DNA from: Siphonodentalium dalli | Taxonomy: Eukaryota > Mollusca > Scaphopoda > Gadilida > Siphonodentaliidae | Reading direction: 5' to 3' | Assembly (NCBI GenBank): GCA_032622095.1 | Contig: CP136064.1 | Coordinates: 262,613,863-262,677,862 of the forward strand | Length of the DNA: 64,000 bases | Part shown: piece after piece, positions 24,701 through 36,700 of the stretch | Position numbering within the stretch: position 1 is the stretch's first letter | Layout of the letters: every line of letters begins with the position of its first letter | The notes under the pieces: generated by a model | What the model was told of the DNA's origin: nothing | The model's database searches: none | The model's input: the letters and a program-made list of their open reading frames with translations, nothing else | Translations under genes and position numbers: made by a program

Positions 24701-27700
24701 ACAAGACTTTTCAGGATCCTACCAATATTGACATCTGACAAGGGTTTTAGTACAGACTCATCGACTGACATAAACAACTCAAAATCTCGCTCTATGCCTG
24801 GCACATGTATCTGATATATATGCGCAGCAACATTTCGTTTAAACTAAGAATATTTAGTCAATATATAGCACTATGAACAGAGGAGCACCTGGAAATTTCT
24901 TTGAAACATCTGTATCTTCATGGAGATATGATAGCCAGGTGTCCTCGAGATCTTAGTCCAACCCACTAGATTGATTGATACATCTCAATATGTAAAACCC
25001 AATTATAATCTTTTATCGAACTAATGTGTTTATGGTGTTCATGTATCATATTATAAAGTCTAATGTATACGCAGTTGTAAATAAATAAATACTTCATTAT
25101 TGGTGGAACGGATTAATCGCGATAATCAGAATGACAATTGACAAGGTGAGCCACTACTTATATTCCATGACTGTAATAATCATGTTTTGTGATGCTATTT
25201 GAATATACAGTTTATGAGAAAACGTATAACACTTTAAGCAAGAGCATTCTCTATTCCCAACAAATAGCCACAGCATACATTAACCCTAGCAACGCCGGGT
25301 AACCCTGCTAGTATAACTATATTAGTGGTGTGTATATGGTTTCGGAAATATTAACACCCCCATTAATATGCAGTTAATCTGGTAACATTATTATCGATGG
25401 GTGGTGTGATTAACAATATTTAGTGTGGTGGTGGTGGTGTTTACATAGCTAATCCTCTTGTGATATTCCCTTCTGATGAAGCAACTCTTCTACCATGTTA
25501 CTGCTCGGTGATCGGTTTATTGTTGTATATGATAAACCACAATAGATATGCGAGTATAATTATGAACCAACTGCTTTCCTATCGATATGAAACGTCGTTA
25601 AAACCGCGAGTGTCGAAACATAAAACTCAATCAAGGTTGCAGAAAATTATATTATCAGGGATAACATTTGGCAAATTATAATAGAATAATATTTTTTATT
25701 TTTTATTGTGAAATATACTCAACAATCACCAACAGACCAGTGATCTGTGTCCCATGTTCCTACATTGCCCGGATGGTCATATTTTAAATGTACGATGTAC
25801 GTATTAATTATTTTATAATTTGCATATTATATGCAACCTAGATCAGCTTGACCTGTCTGTATAGGGAGCGCTTTCTAGGGTCGACACATTGAGTGAATTA
25901 TTTGGCAAAAGTAATTTTGGTCCAAATGGAATTCTGCGAACCTGGGAGTTTGGTTTCTGGTCCAAGGGGGGATACAAGGGGGGATACAAGGGGGGATACA
26001 AGGGGGGATACAAGGGGGATACAAGGGGGGATACAAGGGGGGATACAAGGGGGGATACAAGGGGGGATACAAGGGGGGATACAAGGGGAGATACAAGGGG
26101 GGATACAAGGGGGATACAAGGGGGGATACAAGGGGGAGGGGGGATACAAGGGGGGATACAAGGGGGATACAAGGGGGGATACAAGGGGGGATACAATGGG
26201 GGATACAAGGGGGGATACAAGGGGGGATACAAGGGGGGATACAAGGGGGGATACAAGGGGGAGGGGGGATACAAGGGGGGGATACAAGGGGGGATACAAG
26301 GGGGGTACAAGGGGGGATACAAGGGGGGATACAAGGGGGGGTACAGTTGGAAATTTGAAGGTGGACAACTCTCATGGGAATTATCTGGCCACGTACTTAG
26401 AACATGCACGTGTAGGTATTTAATACAATAAATTGACTGACATTTCCACTTTAGTGATAAGACCGCAAAATAAGCTTTACTGTTTTGTTTGTGAGATTGG
26501 GAGATGCAGCTCAGATGCAATCACAAGACACAACATTAGCTACACGTACCGGTACCACAAAGCTTTATTTTCCAACTAATGGACAACGTTTGGGCCAACA
26601 TGTGTCTGTGTTCGGCACTACAGAGACTGCGGGCGAAACTACTCTATTTAACGAAGTAAACATTTTATCTCATTTGGGACGGGAAACGGATATATCGATT
26701 TCCCAAAACATTACCTACAGGACGGGAAACGGATATATCAGTTTTCCCAATTCATGCACTTGTTATCAGCGAATGATTCTGTTATACTGTTTTTATTCTG
26801 TTTTGGGCACATTAACATGTATTCAGTATATGCCGATCACTCAGTGAGGGGTCCAGGAAGATGTAACCTATTATTGGCGTCACGTGGGGGTCGCGTGCCG
26901 TGATTCGTGACGTCATTGTTCCAAAAGGGCGACCCCCAGTAGCCTAAGCCGTAGACGAGTAGACAAGTTTTCGATTGGCAATCACCATGTAAGGTGAATC
27001 TTGATCCCTTCAGCAGAAGGAACAAGAAGAAGGGGCAATTTAAATATTTTACTGGATCCTATTTCTTTGGACATTAATTACACTTGATTAAAAATGTCGC
27101 ATGCAGACATCTCGTATAGCGAAATTACAGCCCCCCCCCCCCCCAAACGCATAATTTTCCGAAAATCGGTTGCCATGTCAACCGGTCGCAATTTGGAGGT
27201 ATCTACCAAACATTTTGGAAGATTTATAGACTACGATTGATCACCCATATATATTATGAGTTGTCACCTGGAGAATTATGTCATGGCAAATGGTCTGACC
27301 CAGCATTAGATTAACGCATATATACATTGCTATAAAATGATATAAAAGTAAGCATTTTAACGTCAGAAAACGGGGCTTTGGTGGCCCTCTGTCGGTGTTG
27401 GGCGATTTTCGAGCAAGGCTAGTTCCAGATGTTGGGAAAATATTCCTGGATCATTTGTCTTCTGAAATCAGTTATGTTTTATTCAAAATGTCGCAAACAT
27501 ATCGACATAATTATATCGAAATTACAGTCCCTAAACGCATAAATTTTCTAAAATAGGTTGCTATGGCAACCGGTCGCACTTGGGTGTCTGTGAGTAATGT
27601 TTTCTCAAAAGAATCAGGTCCCAAACGAGTTGAGTATGAACTGGTATAAGAAGGGATACTGCATGCATGTATCTGATAATCCATAGGTATTATATAATAC

Positions 27701-30700
27701 TGTAATATTTCTGGAATAAGAAGGAAAATAAAGTCAGGTCAGCGTGAATGCGGTCAATGATGACGTTATTCGCCAAGTTTAGTTAAAATCGAGATGAGTG
27801 TGGGCGACATTTTATAGATGTAATCATGAAATGAACATGATTAAATTGACAATGAAATATTGAAAAGCTTGCCATCAAGCGAAGTGCCCCCCGCGTTAAT
27901 ATCAATAATGGCTAATTTCAGTAAAAATTATCCCGTTTACAATCAACAGCACAAATTTATCTCCGTATTTAACATACTTTGATATGGATCGTTTACATTT
28001 TGTAATAAGTTGTAACCATGGGACCGATTTTTATGTTATGTTGCGTTTCAAAACTGCGGGGTGGGGAAATTTCGGTTTGTTTATATTATGAATGTTTGAT
28101 TCCGATTACAAAAAATCACGCGTACGGTCTGTTTATCGATTCTGGTCTGTTCTTTTATCTAACTGCATTGTACTGAGTGTAATCCGTAATCTATAATCGG
28201 ATTCTTCCACGAATTAACAATCAGTTAGATAAAAACAGTGAGCTATGCACAAATAAAAGCGTGCAAGAGGAGATATTTCCGCTTGGAGTCAGGAATATAA
28301 ATTCAAGAACTGACCATAATGCAAGTATAATATAAAACGCATCAACTAGAACGAGAATACATAATTAATAGCAAATAAATAACAATAAATTACCAAGGCG
28401 CACATGGAAATATGTAGAGTACTCTCTGATATCAGATTTTGCATTGACAGGGTATTTACAATATTTGATGGATCGCATAATATGAACCTTTATCAATGTG
28501 TCAAGCTGACGGTCGGGTGGGTGAGAATGTAATCTTTCACCAAATCGACAGCTTCAATACACAAGTATGGTTTGGTATATGTGACCCGCCATATCAAATC
28601 CAGTCGTAAGTAGGAATTTGTTTTACCCTGTGCCAATGCATTCTCTTGTATATGCGAGTCGACCATAGGTCGCCTCGCATATATAAGAGAATGCATACTA
28701 GGCCTAAGAATATTTTATCATTTTTTTAAAATAAATGTTTCTTACAATTTTTAGGACATAAAATAAAAAAAACATCCATTACCCTGCAGGGAGCCCCACA
28801 CATATATAGAAGCATATAGAAGAGTGTCGTCTGCTCATGTTTGTCTGGGGCTCTGCATGGGTGAAATTATAAAATTGTTAAAGAATACAAGAAAAAATTA
28901 TTAAAATTGTAAAAAATTGTTAGGCCTATGGTCGACTCGCATATATAAGAGAATGCATTGGCACGGGGTAAAAACATCCCGACTTACGACTGGATTTGAT
29001 ATGGCGGGTCACATATGTTAGAGTTACTCGTTTCTCGTCAAGCATCTGGTCAAACTTTGATAGTTCAAAATGAACCTGTCCTTCTGACAGTCGAACAATT
29101 TGAGTGGATTTGGCTATGTTTTATGCAAAATGATCAACATGAATATGGCGTGTTGTAGTAAGTGGCTTAATTTGAGTGGTATAGCTTTGAAACAACTGTT
29201 GCAACCTCAGTAGATATTTCCATGGCCTGTGACACAGCTTCAGTAGCCGAAGTTATATCGGTCTGGTCACTTTGTGATGATACGATATAAGAATGATGTT
29301 GGTCAAAATTTTCGCCACAATTCACTATGGGAGTTCCTGATGTCATTTGCCTATATTTCCAAAATGATCTTACTTACTTCTTACTTCTGTAATCCAACCG
29401 TCCAGCATCGGACAACCTCAATTTGTTGAGTAAACTGTACATAGTTACAGGTACTGTACCGTCACCGTATTAAGGGATAATATATATTGGTTAAAATACA
29501 CCGTGCATGGTCATTTGCCGCCACCAATGTTCTTCCTGACGATCGAATACTTCTTTCTTGCACAGTGCAGAATGTAGCATAGATGCAAACAGCTGATCTT
29601 CAATGTTCATAGCAGAGCTGCAACCTCATCGCAATCCTCAATCTGCAATCTGTGAATCCCATTACCCAGGATGACTGTGAGTTCATCCTTTGTAGACAAG
29701 TTGTTAAAATCCTCTTTCGTTATTTCAGCAATAATATTCTTGATATGTTGAAGACGACCAAACACGGCAACCTAAAAAAATCTCCCTAAAATGTTTGGTG
29801 GCCAGTCACGAATCTGGGTTCATTTGCGAATTTGGCCAAATAAGGAATAAGCATAAATGAGTTCACATTGCAGCATAAACTCGTTGTCGTTTAATGCATT
29901 GCAGAGCCGATATGCGATCGGCACCAATACCATGTTGGAGGGAGATGCATGGTGTTTGGTGCAGGACCAGTCACGTGGTATGCCGCTCGTGACGTGTGCA
30001 GGGCAATGGAGGGCAGGCTGGTAATCGTTGATTCACTGACGACACATGAGGAAATCATAGCAATCTTACTGGAGAAGGCAGGTGAGCTGATGAATACAAT
30101 ACCCACCCATTGAAACTAGCCATGCCGTGATATGTCTGTAGTGGCTAAAACGATGATAAGTTTGGTTTAAAGATGATTTATTTATCCACCAGATACCTGA
30201 AATGCTTTGAACATGGGCATACATACATATATTATTATAATAGGTATGGTGATTTATTATCGATCTGGTAGAAAGGGAGAACGAGAGTAAGCACATGGCT
30301 GTTGTGAGTGTTGTTCTCTCTATATGTGTGGCATGAAGGGGAGAACGAGAGTAAGCACATGGCTATTGTAGGTGTTATTCTCTTTATGTGTGTGGCCTGA
30401 AGGGGAGAACGAGAGTAAGCACATGGCTATTGTGGGTTTTATTCTCTCTATGTGTGTGGCCTGCATGAAGGGGAGAACGAGAGTAAGCACATGGCTATTG
30501 TGAGTGTTATTCTCTCTATATGTGTGGCCTGAAGGGGCCCTGTCAAATCTATATATATATATAATTATGCCTGCGATTTTGCGTTAATATCGGGGCTTGA
30601 CGGTAGATAGATAATTCGGATATAACATGGATTCTGGAATATATATATGGCATTGAGAATAAGAGAGTTCAGGGGAAGAAGATGATGATAGAGGGGGTAA

Positions 30701-33700
30701 GATGAGAATGGAAAGGAATAAGGCGAAGGAACGGATTCTTCGTTTTGTCTCACGTTATGTATTATACACTAAAGATGCTGACCGGTTTACAATTGAGCGT
30801 TAACATCGTTGTGTGCATGTGTAATGATTTTTGAATTCCAAAAATTGTTAGATTCGTTTGCAGACTCATTGTATCATCACCGTTAAGAAAAATATATACG
30901 GAGGGACCTACATATTGGTATGTTTTCAAGTACAATTGGCCTATGTGAATAGTAACACCGGCATTGTATTATATAGTGATAGCTATCTTCTTTATCTTGT
31001 ATAGCAATATTTGAGGCGGTTATTCTTCTTATATATGATATTTGCTTAGTGCCATTCGAAATGATGTGTAGTTCACTATGTTGCCTGTGCGCAGAGAGCT
31101 ACTGTATTTAATTTGACCGACAGGGCATTAGCGTTAAATTGGTGGGGTAGCGGACATTTGTTTTTTAGTTACGAGTATTGATTTTCGATACTTCAGATAG
31201 ATACAACAGGGGCACTACGTTTTTAATGTACTCCATGCCAAGTTATATATATATATATATGTTTGTGGTACATGTACATGCATAATTTAAATACAAGTTT
31301 CGATATAGACTCAATGTGGGTCTTCCGTGTGCTATTGGGTTCGAAAACAACGCCAATGTGTTGTCACTGGATATTGTATATACGTTTATTAACACCACCG
31401 GTGTATGCTGTCCTTGAGATTCTAGAAAATGGTGGGCGCTGACATTAACAGTGTGTGTTTTGTTTATAGATTGGGAATTTCCGGTGTATTTAAAAGTAGA
31501 ACTACGCGACCAGGAGGCCGAGTGCGGTCAAATGTGTAGTTGGGAATTTCAATTTCGTTTATTGTCCTTTACATTATTATGTCAATAATGTTGATTTTTG
31601 GTTTGTGACAAGCTATGTCAATTATCAATACAAAAAATTTAAGATAATTTGTAAGTATTATATTTCAACTTTTATAGATATTTTTTGTTCTACAGCCCAC
31701 TGATAGTTGTTGTTCGAAACGGCCGAGTCGGCCGCCGGTTCGTTAATTAGGTGCTGGTTGTTATTGTTATTTTAACGGAATTCTGAGTTGGTCATACGCG
31801 AAACCAATATATTTTATATTCTATAATTAAAATCGTGGGTATATAATATATGATCTTGTTTATGGATATTGTAGGAAGGCAAATTGAACTAAAGCGATGT
31901 GATATCTCGCAGGACAACACATTTGGGGTTTTCGTGGGGTGTGTATTCGCTGATGTCTTAGAGTTGCAGTATGTAACCATTATGACCGCGTTAATTGCTT
32001 TCGACGTTTAGGTATGAATGGCTGTGCCATGCACTCTTGGCGGGAACACAAGACCTCCGATTTTTTTATCGGCATTTAGAATCTTTCTGGTGTGGTGAAT
32101 GAGAAACCTGCAGTAATAAGCCGAAGTTTGTTTTTAATAATTTGAAGGATTAGTTGTTTTAACGGAATATTGAGGCGGTGCATTCATATAACCAATATAT
32201 TTTATATTATAATTTATATTTATGGCTAATAATATGATCTTGGTGGTGTTACCATTTCTGACTATGGTTTTCTTGTTCCAATAAACCTATAATAGTGAAC
32301 TTTCGTTTCCTGTCGGACAAATTGTCACTAACAGCGGTATATTATGGAAATAAGAGTTAAGAGTTGGGCGCAACTTTGATGTTTACGAATCCTTGATATT
32401 TGTATGGGAGGGCACGCGTTCGTTTCGGAATATCACTCGGCCTGTCAAGTTGCTTAATAACTTCGTCGAAACAAGTTGTTTTCTCTTCCGATTATCAGAG
32501 ACGCTTGCAGATCTAATATGAATCGTACGTGACACACAGTGGAGCAACCACACATAATGATGTGTCTTAAATTTGCCTTTTATGGGCGACATAATGCTCT
32601 GAATAATTTATGTAACATCATGCAGTGGTCACGACGGAGACATGACATCTTGATAAGACGTGTCGTGGATTGTTCCATTTTGTCTGTATGCTGGCCTACA
32701 AATCCAAAATGACGTCAGAAACCGTGTCTTCATTTTTCGTTTTCATTAACGTAACCAACTAAATTGATCTAAATGAAATGAATAGGCCCAAATCACATGC
32801 GAATTCTTCGTAAGTTGTACTTTCATTTACATCGCGATGCTCCATTCCCGATTCCGCATTTTTTGGCAATCGCCACACTGTTTCTAACCGTAACTCACGT
32901 GACCATATCTCCAAATTTTATACCCGCGATCTTGAAAAATCACTGACGGATATAGAAAAAAATATATGGTGGTTGCTATAAAAACATGTTTGCACTTACA
33001 ATTTAAAACACTAACGGAACGCGACAGAAAATTTACCAGCGCCCGGAATCGCCAACAGGTCACCCATCCAGAGACAGACCCAGCTAACTAATTTCGGTAT
33101 ATTCTCAAAGCGTCTAACGACTTTGATCAAAACATCTAGACTGCTCGTGCAGAGAAGTCAATTCAATTCAATTTATTTCTCTGACCATCAAATAAAATGT
33201 TGCTGAGTGTAAGGTGTAGTTACAAATTCAAATAGTACAGTGTATAATTAAGAAGCTGCATGTGCAGTGGGACATTGGACATGGGTGATTAGTGATTTTG
33301 AGCCTATATGGTGCTACCAGAGCGCGCAGTTATAGGCATAAAATATTACATAGTTGTTGGGGTCCTTCTCTGTAACGTTTTGGTACATGAGTATAAGCAA
33401 CATGTATATTATGTCGGTATATTTTTGAAGGGGGTTTACTTGTTTGTCCGAAAATGTAGCCTCAAGTGTTCCGGACTATATCGATGACCTTTTTGATAAA
33501 GATTGACAAATTCTTGGTAATTTTGCTGTTGCGACTATTAAATAGTGCTGTTGACCTTTTATATTTACATACACCGCGGCCTCTAGAACACATCTTAACT
33601 AAAACATAAATAATATGTTGTTATTAGAATAGCACAGAGGAAGTTAGTGGAGTTGTTATCCACCTCGGTCATGTTACATGGGGATATACTAAGGTAACAA

Positions 33701-36700
33701 CCTTTCTTTCCGAGAGTAATCGGACGGTACCAGCCGCATGGCCGGGGAAATATATCTATATCTATATTGGCGAATGTCTGTCTGTCTGTGTTCTATAGAA
33801 ATTCACAGGGGACCACCTATATGGCACAAAAGGGTCTAATAGGGGTAACTTTTTACGAGAAAGATACTGGCGAGGGATATAATTTTCTAAAGTGACGCCG
33901 TTGTTGTCAGGGGCAGAAAAGGGGGAGGGGCAGAACAAAAAATTGTCGCCGATTGCCACCAAACTTATATATAATCATCCCCATAACATGAGGAATCAAA
34001 TGGTGTGGTTTAGATATGTCAAAAGTCGCGCCGTTCGCGTCAGGGATGCCCGGAAGGGGAGAGGGGTACCAAAATTGTTTTAAAATAATTTTAGCGCCGA
34101 ATTCCACCAAATTGATGCACATTCTTCTGCGATCTTCTCCAGGATACAACGAACCTTATTGTGTGATTTAAAGCCGCCAAATTGGTGTCGTTGGGGTGAG
34201 AGATTTGGGGTGGGCGCGGTGGGTGGGTACTAAATATGACAAGAATTGATTTAGTCGCCGATTGCCACGAAACTTATACAAAATCATCCCCATGGTATGA
34301 TGTGTCTAATGGCGTGGCTAAAAGTTGTCAAAAGTGGAGTAATTCGAGTCAGGGGTGCACTGAAAGGGAGAGGGGCACCAACATTTATACACAATATTTT
34401 TAGCGCCAATTTCCACCAAATTGATACACATTCTTATCCATGACATGAGGAATCTAATCGTGTGATTTTAAAGACGTCATATTGGTGCTGCTTTGGTGAG
34501 AGATGGGGTGGGGTGGGCATTAAATTTGATAAAAAATTGTTTAGTCGCGGATTAGCACCAAACTTACAAACAATAATCTCCATGATATCAGGAGTCTAAT
34601 TGTGTGGTTTAAAGATGTCAAAAGTGGGGCAATCCGAGTCAGGGGTGCCTAGAGGATGAGATGGACACAAACATTGATAAACAATATGTTTAGCGCCGAT
34701 TTCCACCTGATAGATACATATTCTTCTCCGTGTGGTTTAAATGCGCCAAATTGGTGCCTTTTGGATGAGAGATATGCAATGGTGGCCCTAAATTTGATAC
34801 GAATTTGTATACTCGCCAATGTTCATAAATTGTATATATAATCATCTCTATAATGAGTCTAAGTGTGTGGTTTAATGATGTCAAAATTGGCGCCGCTTGA
34901 GTCCGAAATAGGGACGGGAGGGTCACCAAAAACTTATAAAAATATGTTTAGTGTCAATTACCATCAAACTCATACACGTTCTTCTCAAATGATACAATTA
35001 ATCAAATATTTTCAAATATATGTCCGTTTTCTATATATAACATTAAGGGTACAATCGAGATGACACCAAGGCGGTCTAACAGTGGTAACTTCTTACGAGT
35101 AAGATAATAGTGCGGGTTAAAAAATTCTAAAGTGACGTTGTTGGTGTCAGGGGAGGGGCTATTTTTAGCATAGCTTTCGACCAAATTGATATATTATTCT
35201 TCTCCGCGATAAGAGGGATATAAACGTGTGATTTAAAGATCCGAAATTGGTGCCGTTTGGGTGAGATGGGGGGGGGGGGTAATAACTATGATAAGAATTT
35301 GTTTAGTTACCGATTACCACCAAACTTATATAAAATCATCTCCATTATGTAATGCATGTATGAGTCTAATAGACGTGGTTTAAATCTGACAAGAGTGACG
35401 TGGTTCAAGTCATGCATGAGGGGACTTGCACCAAAGTTGATACAAATATAATTAGCACTGATTCTACCAAATTCATGCACGTTCTTCTCTAATGATATGA
35501 TGAAATAATGACATTTGGGGTAGTTTGGGTCATGGATGGCGAGAGGAGATTCACTAGCATTTATAAGATTGTTTAATTCGCCGATATCCAACAAAGTTAT
35601 ATATAGTCATCTCCCAGGCCATCTCCATGTCGTTCTAATGAGTGTTTGGCATTCCAATTTCACAATCTCTACAAATGGTGACCGAATTACGTCACTTGAA
35701 CAATTATATATCTTCTCAACTGTCATGTTTATATGGGGATGGAAATCAGGGCATTCCGATACTGTTCTAGCAACACAGATACATAGAAGAAAGCATTAAA
35801 AGTATATTTATATCAATATATTTAAGAGATACATATATTCATTCAAACTGAGGGACCTTGAATCGTCAGAGGATTGCATATTAGAATGACCCATGTATAT
35901 ATTATAACACGATTGAGTCTGTCCCATTCAATATAGTTTCCACAAAAAAAGTTACAATTGCCAAGAGATATGGAAATGTAGAGCAGGCCTGTTCAAAAAT
36001 AGTGGTCACAGTGTGCAGTCAAATATGGTTACTTCTGAGATAAAGGAAAACGCAGTCCGTAGCACATGACATTTCGGAATCATCCAATATTGACATCTGA
36101 CAAGGGTATATCTGCCCGATACAGAGGATTTCTTTCATATTTTGTTTAGAACAGACTCATCGCCTAACATAAACAACTCAAAATCTCGCTGTGTCGGGTA
36201 CATGTATCTGTTATACATGCATAAGATCAATTATTTTAAACTGAAAATGATTAGCCAGTATATAGCACCAGAACAGAGGAGCACCTGGAAATATCTTTAA
36301 AACATCTGTCTCTTCATGAAGATATGATAAACTAGATTGATTGATTGATTGATTGATACATCTCTATGTAAAACACAATTGTCGTCTTTTATTTTTTCGA
36401 ACTAATATGTTTATGATGTTCATGTTTCATGCTATAACGTCTGAAGTATACGCAGTTGTAAATAAATAAATACTCCTTTATTGGTGGGACGGATTAAACG
36501 CGATAAACAAAATGATAATTGTTCCAACCTGACAAGGTGAGCCACTACTTATAAGAATCATGTTTTGTGATGCCATTTGGATATACAATTTATGAGAATA
36601 CATGTAACACTTTTGAGAGCAAGGGTATTCTCTATTCCCACCAAATATCCACGGAGGGTTTCACATCACTTTAACCCTTTACCCAACAAAACGGCCAACA

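Larger units (their letters stand above)
21092..25311 (+). mobile_element. Non-autonomous Helitron, copy A (5'-truncated), in intron 1
   Basis: The 3' end reads CGCCGGGTAACCCTGCTAG|T: a GC hairpin followed by CTAG before a host T, the Helitron signature. The body matches copy B (33755-37097) through tandem ~300-bp units (21110-22540; landmarks 'cgccgattgccac', 'tttccaccaaattgatac') and a unique 3' part (24410-25311). The true 5' end (TCTATATC...) is missing; homology begins at 'gccaggggcaga' near 21092. No Rep/helicase coding is present. It carries an insertion at 22629-24401 that copy B lacks, and it has an empty TTAA (25280-25283) where copy B carries an insertion. Confidence 0.82.

Noticed and set aside
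25967-26345. CRISPR-like array
   Set aside because: Direct tandem minisatellite without spacers, in a eukaryotic genome.
25843-26520. Long overlapping frames on both strands
   Set aside because: Produced by the stop-free 12-13 bp G-rich minisatellite.
26485-26847. 120-codon + frame in intron 1
   Set aside because: No recognisable domain, no acceptor/donor pair fitting the lectin phases, and it would interrupt a well-formed lectin protein.
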